Below the pieces are notes generated by a model. That model did not search any database. It was not told the DNA's origin and was given only the letters and a program-made list of their open reading frames with translations. The translations under genes were made by a program, and so were the position numbers. From the NCBI GenBank assembly GCA_963704535.1, contig OY969916.1, positions 9,486,001 to 9,550,000 of the forward strand: a DNA stretch of 64,000 nt, given 5' to 3'. Below are positions 38,299-46,135 of this stretch, piece by piece. This DNA comes from G963704535 sp963704535 (GTDB lineage Bacteria; Chloroflexota; Chloroflexia; Chloroflexales; Roseiflexaceae). The first letter of the stretch is position 1. Every line of letters starts with the position of its first letter.

Positions 38299-40710
38299 TT
38301 AGGGCTGCTGGCGAAACTGAACCCCTACGGCGCTATAGCGGCTTCCGTTCAGGTTACGCACCTGGACCGAGTTGGCATCGAACCCGGCCGGCGTGTTCGG
38401 GACGCTGACCAAGCGCACATTCCAAGTCGTGCAGCCCAACCCAGGCACGTTGAACTGCCCGCCGCGGTTGGTCGTGGCGCTGTAGCTGGTGCGGCCATCG
38501 CTCGCAGTGACGCGCACCACCGCGCCACCGATCGCCCGCCCGCTTGCATCCTGGACATTCCCCCACACCGAGGACTCGAAGGCCGCGCCGCACTGGGCAT
38601 TTCCATCGATGGCCTGGTCGAAGACCCGACCGACGAAGGCCAGCCGCTGGGGTGGCACCTCCTGGTTGTCGATCAACCAGCGCTCGATCCAGCCGACCTG
38701 GCCGACCTGGGCCTGGTCGGCACTGGCGCGGATGCGTACCTGGTACCAGTTCTCGACATCGTCGCGCAGCAGATCGATCTCGTCGTTGTTGCGGAGGAGG
38801 CCGACCCGCTGGCTCTGGGGATCAGGCTCGGCCCGCATACTGGTCAACGCCCCGGCGCCGTCGGTATCGACACGCTGCGTATAGGCGTACTCCGGGAGCA
38901 CCCCCTGGACCGCCTTGCGCTCGATAAAGTCGCGCAGCGTGACCGACTGCGCCTGCAATGCGCTGCCGTTGAACTGGAGCAGGTAGCGGGCTTCGCCGTC
39001 GGGGAGCGCCGGCGGCATCGTGATCAGCAGCGTCACCTGATCGGGGCCGGCCGACTGGACCTCCAATGCGATCGTTTCTCCGCCCACCGCCACCAGCAGC
39101 GCCTCGCGAACACGGTCCAAGTTGGTTCCCCGCACGGTTAGCACGACCGGCAGCGTGCCGACATAGGCCTCGGTCGGCTCGATCGCCGCGGCGCTCGCCT
39201 GCGCCTGAACGGTGGCGGTCTGGGCCTGGGCCTCTATGGTCGCCTGCGCCTGGGCGGTGGTGGTCTGAGCCTGCGCCTGGGCCGCGGCCGTTTGCCCCTG
39301 CGTCAAGGCTGCGGCGGTCTCACGGCGGGCCTGGATAGCGGCGGTCTGGCGCTGAGTCTGCGCGGTAGTGGTCTGTTGGGCCTGGGCCGCAGGCAACGCC
39401 TGATCCGTCGCGGCGCCACCGGTGGGCTGGGCGATGTCCGGCGATGGTTGAAAGAGCGTCCGGCCGAGCAGCACCAACACGATCAGCACCAATAAGCCGG
39501 CGCCGGCGGCAAGCAGTGGGATCACGGGCAAGCGGTGCCGGGCCGGTCGCAGCGCCGCTTGCTGAACGGTTGTCGTGGTTATCTCCGGCGGCGCGGCGGG
39601 CGGCGGCGCAATCGGCGCGGGAATGATCTCGGTTGGCGTGGGCGCGGGTGCTTCGCGCGGCGGCGGGCTGGCTTGGGCTGCCGCTTCTGGCGTGGCCGGC
39701 GCGGGCGTCAGATTTCCGGCTGGTGTCGGCGGCGGCGCAAGTTTCAGTTCGTGAATATTGGCGCCGCAGGTGCGGCAGAATTTGCTGTTGCTTCGGCTCG
39801 GTGTGCCGCAATGGGGGCAGGCTTGGGGCGCTTGCCCCTTCTGCAAGTCATGGCGCAGCGCCTTCACACTGGGGTAGCGATCCTCGCGCTGCAACGCCAG
39901 GAGTCGCGCCACGACCGCCTCCAGCGTTGCAGACACCGCCGGCGCGAGCTGGCGCAGCGGGGCCAGCGTGTCCCCGGCCATTCGCTCGGCGGCGGCGGGC
40001 GGCGCCGCGCCGGATAAGAGCAGATACAGCGTTGCGCCGAGCGCGTACAGGTCCGAGCGAGGCTCGGCGGCGGCGTGCTTGTCCTGTTCAGGGGCGCAGA
40101 AGTCGGGCGCCGCTTCCGTCTCGGCGTCGGGCGGGCGGTTGGCCTGGTGGTGCCCAGCGCCGCCGAAGTTTACCAGGTACACACGCCCGTCGGGCAATCT
40201 ACGGATGTTGTCGGGCCGGACGTCGCCGTGAGCGATCGGCGGCATCTGCCCATGCAGATATTCCAGCGCGTCCAGGACCGGGTTGATCAGCTCAATGGCG
40301 GCGGCCTCTCCTAGCCGCCCGTCGGGCTGGTGCCCCAGATACTCGGCCAGACTCTCGCCCGGCACATAGGCCATGACTATATAGCGGCCGGCTGGTACGC
40401 GCTGGTTGGGCTGCTGATCGAGGTAGTCGCGCAGGTTTTCTCCGCGCACATAGCCGCGCACCTGGTGCTGGACGCCGGTCTCGATAAAACAATCGGTGAC
40501 GGCCGGCAGCGCCCCGTGGCGCAAGCTCTTCAAACAGCGGGCGTAGGACTCAAACTGGAGATCAGTGGAGGCGTGGTGAAAGATCGCTTTGACAGCGACC
40601 GGCTGATCGGCACTCCGATCATAGGCCTGGTAGACGGCGCCGGAGCCGTCGCGGCCCAGCAGGCGCACGACTTCATAACGGTCCCGCAGGACGCTGCCGA
40701 GGACGAGCAC
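38299..40710 (-). CDS. PknB-like Ser/Thr kinase with degenerate catalytic motifs, Zn ribbon and extracellular domains
   Basis: An 803-residue protein. Kinase fold is 1-285: Gly loop LGRDGSGAVYQAY, VAVKAI lysine, catalytic loop IAHGDVRPDNIRRLP (HGD and Arg in place of HRDxK) and YLVNFGGAG where DFG is expected (Asp to Asn). A double zinc knuckle follows (ACPHCGTPS, KFCRTCG), then a Pro/Ala linker, one membrane helix (about 395-420), a Gln/Thr/Ala-rich stalk, an SH3-like segment and a C-terminal CarboxypepD-regulatory-like fold. A hinge segment is duplicated (VRGENLRDYLDQQP and VPGESLAEYLGHQP). It may be a weak or pseudokinase sensor. The start is GTG. Confidence 0.85.
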   Translation of the reverse strand: MLVLGSVLRDRYEVVRLLGRDGSGAVYQAYDRSADQPVAVKAIFHHASTDLQFESYARCLKSLRHGALPAVTDCFIETGVQHQVRGYVRGENLRDYLDQQPNQRVPAGRYIVMAYVPGESLAEYLGHQPDGRLGEAAAIELINPVLDALEYLHGQMPPIAHGDVRPDNIRRLPDGRVYLVNFGGAGHHQANRPPDAETEAAPDFCAPEQDKHAAAEPRSDLYALGATLYLLLSGAAPPAAAERMAGDTLAPLRQLAPAVSATLEAVVARLLALQREDRYPSVKALRHDLQKGQAPQACPHCGTPSRSNSKFCRTCGANIHELKLAPPPTPAGNLTPAPATPEAAAQASPPPREAPAPTPTEIIPAPIAPPPAAPPEITTTTVQQAALRPARHRLPVIPLLAAGAGLLVLIVLVLLGRTLFQPSPDIAQPTGGAATDQALPAAQAQQTTTAQTQRQTAAIQARRETAAALTQGQTAAAQAQAQTTTAQAQATIEAQAQTATVQAQASAAAIEPTEAYVGTLPVVLTVRGTNLDRVREALLVAVGGETIALEVQSAGPDQVTLLITMPPALPDGEARYLLQFNGSALQAQSVTLRDFIERKAVQGVLPEYAYTQRVDTDGAGALTSMRAEPDPQSQRVGLLRNNDEIDLLRDDVENWYQVRIRASADQAQVGQVGWIERWLIDNQEVPPQRLAFVGRVFDQAIDGNAQCGAAFESSVWGNVQDASGRAIGGAVVRVTASDGRTSYSATTNRGGQFNVPGLGCTTWNVRLVSVPNTPAGFDANSVQVRNLNGSRYSAVGVQFRQQP

Positions 40711-40785
40711 GGTTGGACTCCGTTTGGTAGGTAGGATGATGCGAGTCTTACAAAGTATAGCATATGCTCGCCGCTGCTGGCTAGT

Positions 40786-40822
40786 GCTTCCTATCTTGTC
40801 CTATCTTGTCCTATCTTGTCCC
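40786..40822. repeat. 10-bp tandem repeat (ctatcttgtc)
   Basis: Three tandem copies between the kinase gene and the 40.9-57.4 kb operon end. Confidence 0.85.
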
Positions 40823-40873
40823 AGGGCTATGTCAAAGTTCGCCTTGAACTCAGTGGATGAAAAGTGAAATCAA

Positions 40874-42769
40874 TCACTTACTCGACTGCAGGACGCGCTC
40901 GTAGCATTCTGCCGCTTTTTGGTGGTCCCCAAGGTAGGCATAGAAGGCTGCGGCAAGCTCATAATCGCCGGCCTGCTCAAGCTGTGCCCCTCGCTGGCGC
41001 AATTCATCATCGAATGATAGGTGATCAGTTGGTTTGAGCCTGAGGAGTTGTTGCAGCAGTCCGTGACGCTCTTGCTCTGGTGACGATGATGGCAGTGGAG
41101 CCACAGATGAGGTCTCAACTGCGAGGCCCGTGAGCGGTAGAGCGTCCTCAATCTCTAGATCACTCAGATCAAGCGTTGGCAGCGGGCTGGGTTGCACAGA
41201 GATTGCTGCCCCGTGCATCGGCGCGTCAAGTGCCAGCAGGCTGCTGAGTGGACGTAGGACCTGTAATGGAACATCATAGCGTTCAGTGGGCATAAGAAGG
41301 GTCAACATATCAGCCTGTAATCCCAATATGGATATAAGCAGATCTTGAGGGAGTGTTGGCATCAGACGCAGGCCACGTGGTAATAGCAGTTGCGGCAGTG
41401 TACTGTACACTAGTGGTTGACCAAGTGGTAGGCCTTCGATGGAACTTTGTGGATCGGCAGCGACCAGAAGCGCAATATTGTCCGCGAACGCGATCAGGGT
41501 GTTGGCAAAGAATGGAGTCGGTAGATAACGTACGATGCGCGTCAATCGCTTCAGTGCTACTTTGTCTAGCAACAGGCCCTGGACGGGACCATGGCTCACT
41601 CCCCCCGGCTGGAGTGAGAGGGACAACGCCAATCGGCCAGGTATTTCGTTACTCTGCGCCGCCCGATGGGGCACGGTGATGGCTAAGTCAACAAGCCGTC
41701 GCATCGGCTGACGTAGCGGCACCGGATTTATCAATGCCGTCTTCCAGGGCGAGTTGCTCAGAATCAACAGGCTATTTGCTGGAAGGAGATCCTGAATGTG
41801 GGGCAGGTAGAACGGTGTACGCTGCCCCCAAGAGATGAGTACTCGGCGCGATGGCTCGGTCTCAAGATCAGCCGCTTCCAAAGCATCGAGCAATAGAGTT
41901 GTGCGCGGTAGATGGCGCAGGAAATCGATTATGAAGCGCGGAATAGGGCTTTCAGGGTTGCCGGATGCGATGTCGAACAGGGCCGCCTGTCTCTCACCTT
42001 TGTCCCCTTGCCAACTCAGGAAGCGCACGACGAAAGCCAGGCCGTGGCGCAATATATAACCGGCTACGAGTGCTGTCTGCCGGCGATCCGTGAGCAGAGA
42101 TAGGGTAGTGACTTGGTGCGGTAGGCTTCCGGGCTGAAGTGACACTTCGAGAATGGCATCCAAGAGTGCGGCGGGTTGCGAGGCTGGCAGTTCTGTGATA
42201 CTTTCAGGATCTAGCAGGAGACGACCGTCAGTAGACACCTCACCCTGCACATCATAGTCGTGGGGCGCGTTGTCGTCGGCGTAGGGTACGAAAACTCGAC
42301 CATCACCGATATACAGCCGGGAGAGAGAGGCACTAAGACGCGCGACTGCCAATACTCCTTGGACTACATCAAAGAACAATGAGGGCCGAGAAGTTGGATT
42401 GGGTGGAGTAAATACTACTAACAGGTCGGCCTGGCCTGTCTGTTCTGCCGTAGAGATGCTCTCTTCAACCTGCACGCTCGTCGCTAAGTCGATAACCTGG
42501 CTTAGTGCCACGAGAAAGGCGGCGCGACGACGGCTACCCTTTACTACGACTAATCCCTGCGCTGCGACGACAATCCCACGTTCGTCGCAGCGCAGTCCGG
42601 GATATTGTGGTAGTTGTCCAGGCTCCAGAATGCGTAGTACAGGCCGAGGAGTGGAAACCGGCGCGGAATGTTTTGATTCCGAAGATACAGGGGGAGATGT
42701 TGCTTCCTGCTTGCGCTCTTTAACTGGCTCAAATTTCGTCCGTTTACGATGTAATTGATCGTCGTCCAT
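40874..42769 (-). CDS. Large protein of unknown function, last gene of the Ubl/AAA/vWA operon
   Basis: A 631-residue protein. N-terminal basic, disordered stretch to about 60. The central region has mixed alpha/beta blocks such as TTLLLDALEAADLETEPSRR and ANSLLILSNSPWKTALINPV, spaced like a degenerate P-loop/AAA fold but without Walker motifs. The C-terminal about 70 residues hold a TPR-like pair (LEQAGDYELAAAFYAYLGDH). AAAGAGGACA precedes the ATG, and the gap to the MoxR gene is 15 nt. Position suggests an adaptor or X-domain subunit of the AAA/MoxR/vWA machine. I do not recognise a named family with confidence. Confidence 0.75.
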   Translation of the reverse strand: MDDDQLHRKRTKFEPVKERKQEATSPPVSSESKHSAPVSTPRPVLRILEPGQLPQYPGLRCDERGIVVAAQGLVVVKGSRRRAAFLVALSQVIDLATSVQVEESISTAEQTGQADLLVVFTPPNPTSRPSLFFDVVQGVLAVARLSASLSRLYIGDGRVFVPYADDNAPHDYDVQGEVSTDGRLLLDPESITELPASQPAALLDAILEVSLQPGSLPHQVTTLSLLTDRRQTALVAGYILRHGLAFVVRFLSWQGDKGERQAALFDIASGNPESPIPRFIIDFLRHLPRTTLLLDALEAADLETEPSRRVLISWGQRTPFYLPHIQDLLPANSLLILSNSPWKTALINPVPLRQPMRRLVDLAITVPHRAAQSNEIPGRLALSLSLQPGGVSHGPVQGLLLDKVALKRLTRIVRYLPTPFFANTLIAFADNIALLVAADPQSSIEGLPLGQPLVYSTLPQLLLPRGLRLMPTLPQDLLISILGLQADMLTLLMPTERYDVPLQVLRPLSSLLALDAPMHGAAISVQPSPLPTLDLSDLEIEDALPLTGLAVETSSVAPLPSSSPEQERHGLLQQLLRLKPTDHLSFDDELRQRGAQLEQAGDYELAAAFYAYLGDHQKAAECYERVLQSSK

Positions 42770-42784
42770 ACTTATATGTCCTCT

Positions 42785-44005
42785 TTAGAGTCTTTCTGCC
42801 ATCTCCAACTGGTCCAGAGCCATATCAATCAGTGCTTCTATACGATCGTGCAATTCCTGCAATTGAGTAACGGCCCCATCGGCACGACGACCCGTGCTGT
42901 GATCCAGCAACTCCTGGCGCACCCGCTCGAGATCGTGGAGAAGCGCGCTATAGTAGGTTGGGGTGTAGACACGTCCACCACCCTGTGCCCTTACACGCTG
43001 CTCCAACCCGGCCAACTCGTTGGTCAGATCGTCGAGGGAGCGCTCGGCGCTGGTACCCTGGCCCCCTGCTCGCTCGACCACCGGCCCAACGATCGCTTGG
43101 AGGGCTGGGATCTGCTCCGGCTTGTTCCAGATATGGAACAGCACCCACAAGTCCGCTGGCGTGGCTACTCGCTCCTGGCGAAGTAATGTAGCAGCGGCGA
43201 TCAACTTGAGGAGCTTGACGGCCCGCCGGTCGCTGAGGGTGATCCCCTCGCCACGAATCTGACGCACCAGTTCTCGGTACTCGTCATAAATTCCTGTTAG
43301 GTCGACTGTTTCGAGCGAGTAGTAGGCCACGGCTAGATCATCAAGTGAGTCGAGCACGGGCGCGATCTCCTCGTTACGACCGCGCCGGATGCGCTCACGT
43401 TCGATATTCCAACCAGCGTTGAGGAGGTCGAGAAACCGGCGCTCTTCCACATTGTCGGTGCGAACCCGTAGCAAAAAGCGGTCAAGTAGTGCGGCCAGGT
43501 CGTCGCCATCAGGCACTTCATTTGTCGCACCGAAGACGCTGTTGAGTGGCACAGGCACCTGCTGTAAACCATTGAAGAAAAAGCGCTCGTTAAGGATCGT
43601 CAGGAGCGCGTTGAGAATAGCACTATTGGCCTTGAACACCTCATCGAGAAAAGCAATTCGCGCCTTAGGCAACGCCCCTTCGATGTTGCGAGTGAATATG
43701 CCGCTCTGGAACTGTCTGATGTCGATCGGCCCGAAGATTTCGTTCGGTTCAGTGAAGCGTGTCAGCAGATACTCGAACAGGTCACCGGCGTCCTTCCTCG
43801 CACCCAACAGCAGTACAAAGCGCTTGACCAATTCAGACTTGGCTGTGCCGGGCGGGCCGACCAGCAAGAGGTGTTCACGAGCAAGTAAGCTGATGATCAT
43901 TAGATCAACCACCTGCGCTTTACCGACGAAGTCTTGCTTGAGGCGATTGCCGATAAGTTGCAATAGCGTGATCAGATCTGCGAGGGACAGGGCTGAGGCC
44001 GTCAT
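42785..44005 (-). CDS. MoxR-family AAA+ ATPase
   Basis: A 406-residue protein. Walker A LLLVGPPGTAKSELVKRF (about 46-63), Walker B ARIAFLDEVFKANSAILNAL (115-134) and sensor-1 SVFGATNEVP are present, with a helical lid and a coiled C-terminus. MoxR ATPases act with von Willebrand A proteins to remodel or insert cofactors into targets; a vWA-like partner is encoded three genes upstream. The start at 44005 is chosen for GAGGA 5 nt upstream; an ATG at 44017 directly abuts the previous stop. All motifs appear intact, so an active ATPase is expected. Confidence 0.9.
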   Translation of the reverse strand: MTASALSLADLITLLQLIGNRLKQDFVGKAQVVDLMIISLLAREHLLLVGPPGTAKSELVKRFVLLLGARKDAGDLFEYLLTRFTEPNEIFGPIDIRQFQSGIFTRNIEGALPKARIAFLDEVFKANSAILNALLTILNERFFFNGLQQVPVPLNSVFGATNEVPDGDDLAALLDRFLLRVRTDNVEERRFLDLLNAGWNIERERIRRGRNEEIAPVLDSLDDLAVAYYSLETVDLTGIYDEYRELVRQIRGEGITLSDRRAVKLLKLIAAATLLRQERVATPADLWVLFHIWNKPEQIPALQAIVGPVVERAGGQGTSAERSLDDLTNELAGLEQRVRAQGGGRVYTPTYYSALLHDLERVRQELLDHSTGRRADGAVTQLQELHDRIEALIDMALDQLEMAERL

Positions 44006-44017
44006 AATATTCCTCAT

Positions 44018-45920
44018 TTACGCGCGTCGTATCACCCATTGGATATGGCTCAACTGGCGCTCATCGCGGCGCTTCCTGATGAGACCTATCTCTCGACCGA
44101 GCAATTCAGCCATTCCTTCTATTGTGTCGAGGAGCGCAGTGGTTTCTGGATTATGCCGGCGCATCTGGCGAGCAAGCTCCTGAAAGATCGCCCTGATCTC
44201 GTCGCCATTGAGTTCTTCTGTATAATGGGCGGCCAGATCAAGAAGTGTCGGGTCGAGCAGCGGCACATCGAAGCTGGCAGCATGGATGGCGGCAATCTGG
44301 CGACGCGCGTTCACATCCGGCAGTTTGATCTCGATCGGCTGGAAGCGCGAGGGGCGTAACAGCGCTTCGTCGATAATATCTAACCGGTTGGTCGTACCAA
44401 TTACCAAGATATTCTTGGTCGGTGCGAAACCCATCCATCTCGGTAAGAAGTTGAGCGACCACTGCATTCATAGCACGACTGCCACTGTCGCCGAGTCCTC
44501 TATCACGCCGCGCGGCAATACTGTCGAACTCATCGAAGAAGATCACCGCTGGGGCATTGCGTCGAGCGACAGCGAACAGCCGCCGGAGATTACTCTCGCT
44601 CTTGCCGAGCCACATGTCCATAATCTCCGGGCCGCTAACCATTTGGATGGTCGCGTTCATAGCATTAGCGATCGCTTTGGCAAAGAGGGTCTTGCCGGTA
44701 CCTGGCGGCCCGTGGAAGATAAAGCCGTGCGGTGCCAGCTTACGACGCTTTTCACGCTCTTCATCCGTCTCTAGTGGAATATCGATCTCAATCGAGGGAG
44801 CAGGAAATGGGCTGCCATCAGGGTTAAACCGTGGCTCATACCCCGTGATCAACTGGATGGCATCGAATAGTTCCTGCTTAACGTCGGTGTAGCCGCCAAT
44901 TTGATCGAAGGTGATATTAGGAATCTCGACATCCTCGCCACTGCCACGTTTGAACTCGCGCAGCAGCTTCATAAGCTGCAATGTAGATGTGCCAGGTCGG
45001 CTACTGGAGTGCAGATATCGCATAGCGTTGCGAAGCTGGATAGCATTAAAGCCAGATACGTTCTTGAACAGTGTCTCGGAATCGAAGGGAGCGAAGCGGT
45101 CGCGCTCGGCAGCCGTGACAAGGCGCGGGATACTGTCGCAACTCAACCCGGCCAGTTCGATATGCACGGCGAACCGAGCGGTCAGGACCGAAGGCAGCCC
45201 GAGCGAGGGATCGACAAAGCCGAGAAGCGTGGGGGTAAACTCCTGGCTGCGGTAAAGCACATCGACGAGCATCCGCGCCTCAGTTGTAAGGAAGCCATCC
45301 GCGTTACTGCTTGCCAGTACATCCAGGTGGCGCATCACGAGCACCTGAGCGGGCTTAATCCCGGCCAATAAACGTCCGATAGTGCCAATTCGCGAGCCAG
45401 GACTGACCACATCACCGATGGCGCCAGGCTCATCCTCCAGCAACGGTGCCTTGCCGGATAGCGGTACTGCATGCCGGAAGATATACTCCGCCAACACCTT
45501 ATCGCAGACCACGAGCACCGAGAGGTCGTTGCGTAAGTAGCCGCCAATGGCCTTGATCTCTTTGGGATAGGCGCGACCGACTGCCTCCTTATCCGTCAAC
45601 ATATCAGGGAAAACGTTGGGTGCCGTAGATCCTGGATCGGGCGATGAAGATCGGGTGGCGCGCGGTGAAGATGCGGCATCAGGCTGCTGGACATGCTTCT
45701 GATTGGGCGTATTGCGCTGCTCGCCTGCCGCCGAGGACAGTGTTACAGGCGTGATACGGAACAAGCGTAGCGGTAGATCGAGCCAGGCGTCGGGGATCGG
45801 CTCTGCCGGCTGGGCTGGAAATCGCACCAGGAACTCACGCAAGGACAGATCCGGCTCTCTAGAGGGCGTCAGCATGGCCGGTATCTTCTTGTTGCCAAAA
45901 TCAAGCCGTAGCTCGTGCAT
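44018..45920 (-). CDS. AAA+ ATPase (FtsH/VCP-like) with degenerate N-terminal AAA domain, frame disrupted near 44440
   Basis: About 634 residues. Residues about 105-280 look like a degraded AAA module: VLVMRHLDVLASSN at the Walker B place, FLTTEARMLVDVLYRSQ, and an Arg-finger-like ERDRF. The active AAA domain follows: IGGYTDVKQELFDAI, Walker A FIFHGPPGTGKTLFAKAI (402-419), Walker B VIFFDEFDSIA (459-469). After a +1 shift in the ggg-ttt run it continues APTKNILVIGTTNRLD and LLRPSRFQPIEIKLPD. There is no zinc-protease domain, so it is an unfoldase or remodeller, not FtsH itself. The shift site is a homopolymer, so probably an error. Confidence 0.85.
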
Positions 45921-45940
45921 ATAAGCCCCATTATCACGTT

Positions 45941-46135
45941 AACGATATATAGCAAACCTATTTGAGTTGTAAAAGTGGATGGGCTTTTCTATGGGGGCTT
46001 CCCCCACACCCCCTTTTACAACTCATTTAGGAACGATATATAGCAAACCTATTTGAGTTGTAAAAGTGGATGGGCTTTTCTATGGGGGCTTCCCCCACAC
46101 CCCCTTTTACAACTCATTTAGGAACGATATATCAG
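45941..46135. repeat. 91-bp direct duplication, each unit a long hairpin
   Basis: aacgatatatagcaaacct begins units at 45941 and 46032, and its first bases recur at 46123. Each unit has outer arms gagttgtaaaag/cttttacaactc and inner gggggcttccccc. It lies between the vWA gene and the AAA gene inside the operon, where it may attenuate or process the transcript. Confidence 0.9.

Noticed and set aside
44018..45920. FtsH protease
   Set aside because: No HExxH zinc-protease domain follows the AAA module, and the N-terminus is a degraded AAA-like region, not membrane helices.
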